The notes beneath the pieces were generated by a model that saw nothing but the letters and a program-made list of their open reading frames with translations, did no database searches and was not told where the DNA came from. Below, in pieces: positions 56,731 to 64,000 of a DNA stretch of 64,000 nt (the stretch's first letter is position 1; each line of letters begins with the position of its first letter). Position numbers and translations under genes: made by a program. This DNA is from Bacteroidales bacterium. Lineage in GTDB: Bacteria; Bacteroidota; Bacteroidia; Bacteroidales; Muribaculaceae. Location: assembly GCA_019416425.1 (NCBI GenBank), contig DXXK01000095.1, forward strand, positions 56,991 through 120,990, in the 5' to 3' direction.

Positions 56731-59604
56731 TTATTTTCTCAGGATGAAATCGATGTCCTCCTCGGTCAGATGCTTGAACGCACCGGAATCGGAGGATATG
56801 ATCTCGTCCACCAACAGGGACTTCTGTTCCTGTAACTCGCGGATACGCTCCTCGATCGTATTATGCGTTATCAGAGAATAGCTCATCACCTTGGCCGTCT
56901 GCCCGATACGGTGAAGACGGTTTATGGCCTGCAACTCGGCCGCACGGTTCCACCACGGCTCGAAGATTATCACCGTATCGGCCACGGTCAGATTCAGACC
57001 AACGCCGCCGGTTTTAAGCGTCATCAGCATCACCTTGCAGTCAGGGTCGGTGACGAATCGATCCACGACTGTCTTGCGGTCCGTCGTGGCACCTGTCATC
57101 GTGGCGTAACCCACGCCCATACGCTCAAGTTCCTCACCTACCAGCTCGATGCCGGCGATGAAGTTGAAGAACACCACCGTCTTGTGCCCGTTGGACACCA
57201 GATCGCCAAGCTGGTCCATCAGCAATCCCAGCTTCGACGACTTGACGCGGCCGTCGCTCAGCGACTCCGGGACCGACACTATGCGCCGCAGCTCCGTCAG
57301 TGCCTGCAGCATCAGGAACTGGCTCTTGTTGAAACCCTCACGCGCTATCTGATTGCGTATCTGCTCGTAGTATTCTGCACGCCGACGCTCGTAGAACTCG
57401 GCATGCGCCGGCTCCATCTCAACGTCGACGGTCTGTTCGATCAGGTCCGGCAGGTCCGGCAGCACATCCTTCTTGACACGGCGCAGTATGAACGGATACA
57501 CCTTGCGGCGCAGGTCGGCCGACGCAAGGTCATCGTGCTGCTGGATGGGCAACGTGTAAAGCTTGTTGAAATCATCCAGCGTGCCGAACATCGTCGGGTT
57601 CAGGAAACGGAACAGTGAGTACAGCTCCGTCAGGTTGTTCTCGATCGGCGTTCCCGAGATGGCCAGCCGGTGTGAGCTGCGCAGCAGCCACACCGCATGC
57701 GTCACCTGTGCGTCAGTGTTCTTGATGTTCTGGCTCTCGTCAAGCACAACGTATTCGAACTCAATCTTCTCGAACTTCTCGATATCGTTACGCACCAGCG
57801 CATAGGTAGTCAGGACCACCTGGCTCCGGAGCGACTCATCCAGATTGCGGTCCTGGCCGTAATAGATGGAGTAGACCAGCGACGGCGCGAACCGCTTCAG
57901 CTCCCGCTCCCAGTTGAACAGCAGCGACCGTGGCATCACTATCAGCGTAGGCTTCCCGGCCTCGGGATATATCTTCAGCAGCATGGCGATGGTCTGTATG
58001 GTTTTGCCCAGACCCATGTCATCGGCAAGACAACCGCCTATCCTGTTACGGTACAGGTAATCGATCCATTTCACTCCCTCCTCCTGATACGGGCGCAGCA
58101 CCGCGTTGAGGCCCGGCACCGTCAGTTTCCTGCCAGGCAGCTCCCGGAATCCGTCATACAGTTTGCGTGTATGCGCCACGGCCTCGCCATCCAGCTGCGC
58201 ATCGAGCATGGCCTCAACCTCCGGCAGATCAAAGTAGGATATCATGAACTCCCCGTCGTGGCCCTTGGCGCGGTTATGTTTATAGATACGCTCCAGACGG
58301 TTCATATAATCGCTGTCGATAATGGCCTTGGTGCCGTCGCTCAGCGTAACGTAATGGTTTTTGGAATAACGGTTGATGAAGTCGGCCAGGCTCATCTGCT
58401 CATGTTCCACCGACACCTGGGCCGACCCAGACAGGAAATCGATACCGCTTGACAGCCTCATCTTCAGCATCGGCTTCACGGCCCGCACCTTGTATTCCTT
58501 AAGTTTCTCGGCTCCGAGCACCCGGAACTGTCCAAGCAGCGTAGGGAGACCGCGGAACAGGAACTCGGACGCGATGTCAGACGGCAGGATCAGCAGACCC
58601 TCCTTATCCTCGTAGATTCCGGACGCAGCCTTGCGCGTCGGAGCTACCTTGCGGACGGCTTCCTTGACCTGCCCTATCCATGGCGTCATGTCCCTCTGGA
58701 CAATGGGATACGCCGTGAACGCGCCGCTTTCAGGATCGCGCCTCACCACCATGGTCAGTCCAAGCCGTACGTGGCTCTGCGGCAGCTTGCTGTTGGTCAA
58801 CGCGACACGCATATACAAGGCCTTGGCGCAATCCACACGCTCGAAGATGATTGTCGGCTGGTAGCTCTCGGCCAGATTTGATACCTTGACCTCCTTGTCC
58901 TCCACGCGGACGTCGACGTTGGTGAAGCATGTCATGAACATCGACAGCGCCATCTCTGTGTCTGACCTGTCGAAAGGATTCAGGAACAGGTTCATCGATG
59001 GATAGTTGTCACCGATGGAAGGAATCGGATAGATAGTTGCGCCGCACATTACATAACAGTCAGAGATGAACCGGGGGACAGCCTCTACGGTTATTCCGTC
59101 ACTCTCGACACTTAACAGCGGGAAACTCAGTCCTGGATCCGACTCCTTGAACTCCACGTCGTAGATCAATTCGGCGGGAACGTCCGAGAATCGGACATGC
59201 TCACCCCCTTCGTTCACCACATGCCCGCACGATGCCAGCATACCCGCCAGCTCGGGGTGCTCGTTGAGCCACAACCGGGGAACCGACGACTTACGGTCCG
59301 GCGTCTGATGGTCCCAGCTGATCTGCCCGAAATCATTGCCTTGCGCATGCGCCATGGCACGCAGCAGCATCGCCGTGGCTCCGGTGAAATCATGGTAATC
59401 CGGAATTGTGGAAAATTCGTTGCCTCTGGCATCGGCCACCGATAGGTAGAAGGAACCCGACACATCGCTATTGCCAAGGCGGAACCATACCTCATGCCGC
59501 TCCTGACCTACATACGAATCCTGTCTACGCAAGCCGACCAATCCCATCGGCAGTCCATCGCCATACTGCTCCGGCCATCGGAACCTGTCAAGAAAATCCT
59601 CCAT
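56731..59604 (-). CDS. SNF2-family DNA-dependent ATPase (helicase-like)
   Basis: 957 residues. The N-terminal 480 contain no enzyme motif. The C-terminal half is a full SWI2/SNF2 motor: motif I DDMGLGKTIQTIAMLL, Ia PTLIVMPRSLLFNWERELKRF, II VVLDESQNIKN (DESQ in place of DEAH), III LAISGTPIENNLTELYSLFRF, then in lobe 2 KTVVFFNFIAGIELVGEEL, VMLMTLKTGGVGLNLTVADTVI and INRLHRIGQTAKVMSYSLI. Such motors translocate on duplex DNA and remodel protein-DNA complexes such as stalled RNA polymerase (RapA-like) or act in defence systems. No methylase, nuclease or other defence gene is adjacent. Partnered with the 54.8-kb protein. Confidence 0.93.
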   Translation of the reverse strand: MEDFLDRFRWPEQYGDGLPMGLVGLRRQDSYVGQERHEVWFRLGNSDVSGSFYLSVADARGNEFSTIPDYHDFTGATAMLLRAMAHAQGNDFGQISWDHQTPDRKSSVPRLWLNEHPELAGMLASCGHVVNEGGEHVRFSDVPAELIYDVEFKESDPGLSFPLLSVESDGITVEAVPRFISDCYVMCGATIYPIPSIGDNYPSMNLFLNPFDRSDTEMALSMFMTCFTNVDVRVEDKEVKVSNLAESYQPTIIFERVDCAKALYMRVALTNSKLPQSHVRLGLTMVVRRDPESGAFTAYPIVQRDMTPWIGQVKEAVRKVAPTRKAASGIYEDKEGLLILPSDIASEFLFRGLPTLLGQFRVLGAEKLKEYKVRAVKPMLKMRLSSGIDFLSGSAQVSVEHEQMSLADFINRYSKNHYVTLSDGTKAIIDSDYMNRLERIYKHNRAKGHDGEFMISYFDLPEVEAMLDAQLDGEAVAHTRKLYDGFRELPGRKLTVPGLNAVLRPYQEEGVKWIDYLYRNRIGGCLADDMGLGKTIQTIAMLLKIYPEAGKPTLIVMPRSLLFNWERELKRFAPSLVYSIYYGQDRNLDESLRSQVVLTTYALVRNDIEKFEKIEFEYVVLDESQNIKNTDAQVTHAVWLLRSSHRLAISGTPIENNLTELYSLFRFLNPTMFGTLDDFNKLYTLPIQQHDDLASADLRRKVYPFILRRVKKDVLPDLPDLIEQTVDVEMEPAHAEFYERRRAEYYEQIRNQIAREGFNKSQFLMLQALTELRRIVSVPESLSDGRVKSSKLGLLMDQLGDLVSNGHKTVVFFNFIAGIELVGEELERMGVGYATMTGATTDRKTVVDRFVTDPDCKVMLMTLKTGGVGLNLTVADTVIIFEPWWNRAAELQAINRLHRIGQTAKVMSYSLITHNTIEERIRELQEQKSLLVDEIISSDSGAFKHLTEEDIDFILRK

Positions 59605-59735
59605 GATAATGTCTATTGAAAATGCTTAACAACAGTAATTCCTAAGCAATCCCAAAATTAACATAATTTTTGAGAATTTCCAAATATTAAAGCTATATTA
59701 TGCTTTTATTCAGTCAGATTACGCCGTAGTTGGAA

Positions 59736-60857
59736 TCAGATATACAATTTTGTGCCTGAGCGGCGCTCGCGCTGACGGATTGCTGACGTCAGCATAGTGT
59801 TCATCACAATCCACAGTGCCAGGTCCATAAGGAACAGCACGTTGATACCCACAATGGGCGACAGCAGATAGTTGAGCAACACCAGGGCTATCGATACCGA
59901 CACAATGATCAGCATGACGCGTTTCTGTCCCAGGCCCAGTGCCAGCAGCTTGTGGTGTATATGTGTCTTGTCGGGAAGAAAGGGATTGCGGCCTGCGCGG
60001 AGACGGTGCATGTAGACTCGCACCACGTCGAAACCGGGTATCAGCAGCGGAGCGATGGCAATCACCGCCGGATTGGCAGCGTCCGGATCCAGCTTGATAC
60101 TGAAGCATTTGATGCTCAGCACGCTTAGTATCAGCCCCAGAACCAGCGCTCCGGTGTCACCCATGAATATCTTGGTGTGCCGCCGCGAATTGCCGAACAC
60201 ATTGAATCCGAAAAAGGGTATCATCGTTCCGAGCGTGGCGGCAGCGAGCGCGGAATAGACGTACAGGCCATTGTTCAGGAACACCAGCGCATAGAACGCG
60301 CAGGCCACCCCTCCAAGACCAGAGGCGAGTCCGTCAACACCGTCGATCAGATTGATGGCATTGATCACGAAGACTATGAACAGTCCGGTCAGAAGTACCG
60401 ACACCACGAACGGCAACTCGTACATCCAGCAGAATCCGTCAAGATTGTCTATGGTGAGTCCGCCGATTATCACCAGAGCGGCCGCTATGCTCTGTATCAG
60501 GAATTTGGCGCTGTATCGGACTCCGACCAGGTCATCCACGATGCCGGTGGCGTACAGAATCACAGCCCCCAGCGCGGTGCAGCATAGCGGCATCCGGTTG
60601 GTCGTCAATGCATTCAGCATGCGCCCGTCATCCGCAACCGAGCCGATTGCATACAGCAGCAACATTCCCAGCAGAATGGAGGGAACGAACGCAAGGCCTC
60701 CCAGTCTGGGAATGTCCGTCTTGTGTATCTTGCGTTGGTCCGGCGTATCGAATAGGTTCTTGCGGAACGCCATCCGCAGTATCTGCGGTATCATGGTCCC
60801 CGTAACCAGTATGACGAACGCCAGGACTATAAGGTCTATGTAAATCCAATGCGTCAT
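59736..60857 (-). CDS. Undecaprenyl-phosphate sugar-1-phosphate transferase (WecA/TagO/MraY family)
   Basis: 373 residues from the ATG at 60857; the frame extends 20 codons upstream, but membrane topology starts here. Eleven or so membrane helices. Family motifs: FDTPDQRKIHKTDIPRLGGLA, YATGIVDDLVGV (metal/substrate aspartates), NAINLIDGVDGLASGL, GDTGALVLGL and RAGRNPFLPDKTHIHHKLL (HIHH, polyprenyl-phosphate binding). It transfers a sugar-1-phosphate, usually GlcNAc-1-P, from UDP-sugar to undecaprenyl phosphate on the inner leaflet, starting surface polysaccharide, lipopolysaccharide or protein O-glycan assembly. The sugar cannot be told from sequence. Stands alone between SNF2 and LysR. Confidence 0.95.
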   Translation of the reverse strand: MTHWIYIDLIVLAFVILVTGTMIPQILRMAFRKNLFDTPDQRKIHKTDIPRLGGLAFVPSILLGMLLLYAIGSVADDGRMLNALTTNRMPLCCTALGAVILYATGIVDDLVGVRYSAKFLIQSIAAALVIIGGLTIDNLDGFCWMYELPFVVSVLLTGLFIVFVINAINLIDGVDGLASGLGGVACAFYALVFLNNGLYVYSALAAATLGTMIPFFGFNVFGNSRRHTKIFMGDTGALVLGLILSVLSIKCFSIKLDPDAANPAVIAIAPLLIPGFDVVRVYMHRLRAGRNPFLPDKTHIHHKLLALGLGQKRVMLIIVSVSIALVLLNYLLSPIVGINVLFLMDLALWIVMNTMLTSAIRQRERRSGTKLYI

Positions 60858-60976
60858 TTCACTCTGAGCGGAGTCCGTATGGTGGCATGGCCATCCTGTT
60901 TTTGATTCCGCTTTCATTATAACGCTAACTTCGCCGCAAAATTTTGCTCACCCGCATCATTCCGACAAAAATGAAG

Positions 60977-61876
60977 TCATATCCAGTTGCCCTGCAATCT
61001 TTTCACGGCAAGTGATTCTGTCAAAATGCGTACAAATTCCTGCATTGAATGCTTGCGGTAGGAATCCTTTAATATGTGAACGCATCCGTCCATCTCGTTG
61101 TCCGGGATATCGATAGGTATGGCCTTAACCCCGGGCACATCGTATATGGAGTCCTCGGCCAGCACTGTCACCAGGCATGTCTGGCGAACCAGCTTCAGAA
61201 TGGTATTTACCTCGTTAAGTTCGATACGGATTCTGAAATTGTTGTAGCTGGACACAATGCTGTCGAAGGCATTACGTGCCTGTAGCCCCTTGGAAGGCAA
61301 TGCCAGCTCATATCGTTCCAGCTCGGCGACACTGACCTGCTCACGGCACGCCAGTGGATGGTTGCTCGCCACTATGACCGCAAGCTGGTTCTGAAACAGG
61401 ATATGAGACTCGACTTCCGGCATGGGATGCGACGGCTTGAAAGCAAGCACAAAATCGATATCACGCTTGGCCAGCAGTTCCATCAGCTCGTTCATCGGCT
61501 TGTAGACGATGTTAAGCTTGATTCCGGGATACATCTTCATGAACGATATAACCGACTCCGTCAGGATTGGACTGAACGAGTGTGTCACACCAATATTGAG
61601 ATTCCCGGCCTGAATGAGCTTCAGGTCATTTATGCGCTCGGTACAGGTATCGGCCTCGTGGATGGTTCGCAATGCGTATGGCAGCATCGCTTCCCCTGCT
61701 TCGGTCAGCCGGATAGAGTGGCTGTTGCGGATGAAAAGCTGCACCCCGAGCTCGTCCTCCAGCTGCCGTATCTGTTGCGACAGCGAGCTTTGAGCCATGT
61801 TCTGCACCTTGGCCGCCTCCGAGAAATTCAATGTCTCTGCCGCCTTGGCAAAGTATCGTAACTGTCTTAATTCCAT
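60977..61876 (-). CDS. LysR-family transcriptional regulator
   Basis: 299 residues from the ATG at 61876, where the winged HTH begins (MELRQLRYFAKAAETLNFSEAAKVQNMAQSSLSQQIRQLEDELGVQLFIR). The effector domain (about 90-299) has the two-lobe periplasmic-binding-like fold: LNIGVTHSFSPILTESVISFMKMYPGIKL ... VIVASNHPLACREQVSVAELE. The C-terminus (SMQEFVRILTESLAVK) is typical. It is the last gene of a run with the ThrE-type exporter genes (7-bp gap), an unusual place for a LysR protein, which is normally divergent; it may respond to the exported amino acid. Confidence 0.94.
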   Translation of the reverse strand: MELRQLRYFAKAAETLNFSEAAKVQNMAQSSLSQQIRQLEDELGVQLFIRNSHSIRLTEAGEAMLPYALRTIHEADTCTERINDLKLIQAGNLNIGVTHSFSPILTESVISFMKMYPGIKLNIVYKPMNELMELLAKRDIDFVLAFKPSHPMPEVESHILFQNQLAVIVASNHPLACREQVSVAELERYELALPSKGLQARNAFDSIVSSYNNFRIRIELNEVNTILKLVRQTCLVTVLAEDSIYDVPGVKAIPIDIPDNEMDGCVHILKDSYRKHSMQEFVRILTESLAVKRLQGNWI

Positions 61877-61883
61877 AGAATCA

Positions 61884-62378
61884 TTATCTCGTTGCAGTGA
61901 ACGATAGTTTCTTGAACAGAAATACCGGTATGGTTGCACCTATTACCATTCCCATTATAATGAACGTACAAGTCAGCCCATTATATGACAGGAGATAGAA
62001 AAAATATCCGAACTCCTCTTTCTGCGTATGGCAGAGGCATGATATCAACGCCTGGATTGTGCGATATGCATACATGCCTGGAATCATGGGCAACAGTGCC
62101 GGGAAAAAACAGACCTCGGCCGGACACTTGATGCGCGAAGCGAACAGTACTGCCAGCATTCCCACGACAAAGGACGCAACCGTGCTGGCAAGTATGATAT
62201 GCAGTCCACCTAATGCCGGCAATGTCAGCACATACCGGATGGCGTGGCCTATGGCCGCGATTATCGCCAGGGTCAGATAGGCGCGTCTCGGTGTATTGCC
62301 GATGCTTGAAAAACCAATCGCCGCTATCGCCGCGAAGAATCCATCCTCAAAAACATTTACCAATATATCGTTCCCCAT
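61884..62378 (-). CDS. ThrE-type threonine/serine exporter, C-terminal subunit (DUF3815)
   Basis: 164 residues with five membrane helices. FEDGFFAAIAAIGFSSIGNTPRR, GMLAVLFASRIKCPAEVCFFPALLPMIPGMYAYRTIQAL match the ThrE_2 half of threonine/serine exporters. Together with the larger gene just upstream (4-bp gap) it makes a two-chain form of ThrE. The PMIPGMYAYR segment, in the same family position as the IPGVPYIN of the other half, is the likely conserved pore motif. Inner-membrane efflux of small amino acids; substrate by homology only. Confidence 0.85.
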   Translation of the reverse strand: MGNDILVNVFEDGFFAAIAAIGFSSIGNTPRRAYLTLAIIAAIGHAIRYVLTLPALGGLHIILASTVASFVVGMLAVLFASRIKCPAEVCFFPALLPMIPGMYAYRTIQALISCLCHTQKEEFGYFFYLLSYNGLTCTFIIMGMVIGATIPVFLFKKLSFTATR

Positions 62379-62382
62379 ATCG

Positions 62383-63195
62383 CTAAAACCATTTCAGTCC
62401 CAACAGGAACATTCCGGCACAGAGCCCTGCCGACAGGCATACGGTAAGCACCACAGCGTCCATTAATCGACTCAACGCGCAGAGGTAATGCCTATATAGA
62501 AGGTCGCTTACCGAGTTTATATATGGCACACCAGGTATCAGATACAGAACGCTCGTACCCACCGCGATATCGGGAGTGGATCCGATGCCGAAAATCTGGC
62601 CCGCGGCGCTAAGAGATGCGGAGAAGAACGAGGCGCATATGAACGTAACACGGACATCGCACTTCATGTCCTGCATGATCTGCTTCAACCGGTAACCGGC
62701 CAGCGTGGACAGAAACACCAGCAGCATGGCCATCGGGTCGCCTCCGAACAGTCGGCAGAACGAGGCATTGGCCATGCTGGCCAGAAACAATACCTCGTAG
62801 CTGCCTGTCGGTCGGTTATCCTTGATGCTGTTGAACCGCTGGATGGTCTCGTCCAGGTCCATGTGGTTGTCGGCCACTTCCCAGCTGAGACGGCTCAAAC
62901 GGGCGTTCAGGTTGAAGCTGATGCCGCATGCGGCCGTCTTGCGCATCGCCGTGACCCTGTATTTGCAGTCCCGACTCCATACCGACACCGTCAGGTGGTT
63001 CGGCAAGGTGAAGATGTCGAAACCGAGTCCGAAAGCCTGGGCAATACGCCGTGTGTTCTTATCAATCCGGATGCAGGTGGCGCCGCAACCCATCAGCAAG
63101 GATGCGTAGTCGGCCAGAAAGGCCGCCACCCGGTCTGGTTCAACGACCTCAGTCCGGACGCTGTCATTACAGATCGTTGAGGTCGTCATAGTCAT
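62383..63195 (-). CDS. ThrE-type threonine/serine exporter, N-terminal subunit (DUF1212)
   Basis: About 270 residues from the ATG at 63195 (a second ATG follows six bases later); the frame upstream runs into the preceding gene. It has a cytosolic N-terminal domain (RVAAFLADYASLLMGCGATCIRIDKNTRRIAQAFG) with SWEVADNHMDLDETIQRFNSI, followed by about five membrane helices (LFLASMANASFCRLFGGDPMAMLLVFLSTLAGY ... VLYLIPGVPYINSVSDLL). That is the DUF1212/ThrE half. The two halves are commonly split in Bacteroidota. The start overlaps the 3' end of a small membrane-protein gene by 29 bp. Confidence 0.86.
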   Translation of the reverse strand: MTMTTSTICNDSVRTEVVEPDRVAAFLADYASLLMGCGATCIRIDKNTRRIAQAFGLGFDIFTLPNHLTVSVWSRDCKYRVTAMRKTAACGISFNLNARLSRLSWEVADNHMDLDETIQRFNSIKDNRPTGSYEVLFLASMANASFCRLFGGDPMAMLLVFLSTLAGYRLKQIMQDMKCDVRVTFICASFFSASLSAAGQIFGIGSTPDIAVGTSVLYLIPGVPYINSVSDLLYRHYLCALSRLMDAVVLTVCLSAGLCAGMFLLGLKWF

Positions 63196-63367
63196 CGTAA
63201 TCTCCAGGAATGTAGAATATCTCCTTCTCTTTGCCAAATTCTATCACATGCCCCAGCTTGTGGCCGTCATGCCTGGCTCGGGACACACGCTCCTCGATGG
63301 CCCTGAATATAAATGCGCACAACAGCACTCCGGCTATCACGCACCATACTATCATCTGTTCGTTCAT
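63167..63367 (-). CDS. Small single-helix membrane protein (66 aa)
   Basis: MNEQMIVWCVIAGVLLCAFIFRAIEERVSRARHD: one N-terminal transmembrane helix, then a cytosolic soluble tail ending in an Asp/Tyr-rich stretch (GDYDDYDDLNDL). First gene of the ThrE operon, overlapping the next start by 29 bp, which argues for translational coupling. No family recognised. Could be an accessory subunit. A minus-strand TAATTTTG box lies about 38 nt before the start. Confidence 0.7.
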   Translation of the reverse strand: MNEQMIVWCVIAGVLLCAFIFRAIEERVSRARHDGHKLGHVIEFGKEKEIFYIPGDYDDYDDLNDL

Positions 63368-63629
63368 AATCTTTTGCTTCTGGAATCAATTTTAGCTTTC
63401 GCCACAAAATTACTGACACCTTCAAAAACGCAAAAGCGTCGAGCAAGGGATTTTCCTATTCTTGCGATAGGCAAATCCAATAGCAACATTCGCTATGGGA
63501 ATCTGATTTTACGATTGCCGCGGATACAACCGTACGGATTTTTTGCTAAATTTGCAGAATTATAGAAAACCATAAATAGAGGCATTCCATTCGGATGCGC
63601 TGACACAGGCCGTAACAACAATACCGATA

Positions 63630-64000
63630 ATGATTGAACAGATTGAATTCACGCTACGGGCGATGCCTCGCGGCATACACCTGATCACAGGTGAAGTGTT
63701 GCGGCAACTGCCCCCGTTACCGCAGACCGGACTGCTGCACCTGCTGATCAAGCACACCTCGGCAGCGTTGGCGCTGAACGAGAACGCAGACCCCTACGTG
63801 CGCCACGATCTCCGTGTCATCTTAGACCGTCTGGTGCCCGAGAACGCACCCTATTACCTCCATTCCGACGAAGGTCCCGACGACATGCCCTCGCATGCCA
63901 AGGCCATGATAGTCGGCTCCTCGCTGACGCTCCCCGTCACAGCCGGCCGACTCAACCTCGGCACCTGGCAAGGCATCTACCTCTGCGAGTTCCGCGACTA
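63630..64000 (+). CDS. YjbQ/UPF0047-family protein, cut by the window end
   Basis: 123 complete codons are visible from the ATG at 63630, open to the window edge, so the C-terminus is missing. Diagnostic motifs: LLIKHTSAALALNENADPYV, LRVILDRLVPENAPYYLHSDEGPDDMPSHAKAMIVGSSLTLPV and LGTWQGIYLCEFRDY. These are the conserved HTSA, DEGxDDMPxH and LGxWQ blocks of the YjbQ family, which has a weak thiamine-phosphate synthase activity and an unsettled main role. A TAAATTTG -7 box lies about 75 nt upstream (63547-63554) with no clear -33 match. The typical family length is about 140 residues, so only a short piece is missing. Confidence 0.9.
   Translation, partial: MIEQIEFTLRAMPRGIHLITGEVLRQLPPLPQTGLLHLLIKHTSAALALNENADPYVRHDLRVILDRLVPENAPYYLHSDEGPDDMPSHAKAMIVGSSLTLPVTAGRLNLGTWQGIYLCEFRD

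Noticed and set aside
54760..59604. Known defence island (DISARM/BREX/Zorya type) built on the SNF2 gene
   Set aside because: None of the obligate partners (methylase, PglZ, nuclease, motor proteins) are nearby.
1..64000. CRISPR arrays, tRNA and rRNA genes
   Set aside because: No regularly spaced short repeats and no tRNA-like cloverleaf or rRNA sequence was noticed in any intergenic region by eye; a covariance search was not possible.

Overview
This 64-kb window looks like chromosomal DNA from a member of the Bacteroidales, plausibly the Muribaculaceae or a relative; the family-level guess is inference. Supporting signs are many promoters of the Bacteroidota type (TTTG or TTG, a spacer of about 20 nt, then TAnnTTTG), few Shine-Dalgarno sites, many outer-membrane beta-barrel proteins with CarboxypepD/plug-like N-termini, a small DUF3244-type secreted protein, and a TPR/transmembrane/HTH regulator. 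No rRNA, tRNA or CRISPR array was recognised.

Layout. 0-10 kb: the 3' part of an MFS-like transporter, an outer-membrane barrel protein, a 55-residue membrane protein, dtd, a TonB-dependent receptor and a second barrel protein. 10.3-32.5 kb, all on the minus strand: a locus that I read as making ribosomally synthesised modified peptides. It holds two radical SAM/SPASM maturases, two six-cysteine precursor peptides with an ILAG|W leader end, two dedicated outer-membrane proteins, a C39-peptidase ABC exporter, a LanC-like/glycosyltransferase fusion, further glycosyltransferases (one fused to a methyltransferase), gmd, a DUF3244-like protein and a membrane-bound TPR-HTH regulator. The maturase-precursor-receptor trio is an old tandem duplication. 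A 25-bp scar of the exporter's 5' end marks the junction.

32.5-48.8 kb is mostly housekeeping: trkH/trkA, a Rel/SpoT homologue with an altered synthetase site, a BNR/LamG/YhcH fusion, the remains of a toxin-antitoxin pair, a three-gene surface-protein operon, a DUF418 membrane protein, an RyR-domain protein, cstA and an iron/cobalamin-type binding lipoprotein. 48.9-54.8 kb is accessory: a frameshifted TonB-like gene, a beta-helix protein, hicBA and small membrane proteins. Three transcripts of 313-321 nt, each with its own promoter and terminator-like hairpin, sit upstream of surface or membrane protein genes at 43.6, 52.0 and 54.4 kb. 54.8-64 kb carries an SNF2 helicase with a partner protein, a WecA/TagO-type transferase, a LysR regulator next to a split ThrE-type exporter, and the start of a YjbQ-family gene.

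A MITE-like element of about 300 bp with palindromic ends occurs at 4.3, 26.5, 27.3 (plus a partial tandem copy at 27.6) and 49.1 kb.

The regulator, the DUF3244-like gene and both peptide operons appear linked. The three promoters for DUF3244 and the two peptide units share a CATGAAAC box at exactly the same distance from the -33 element. A plausible reading is that one signal switches on two peptide products. Each product would have its own maturase and outer-membrane protein, and both would share one exporter and a glycosylation set. This functional reading is inference; the gene order, motifs and repeats are seen directly.
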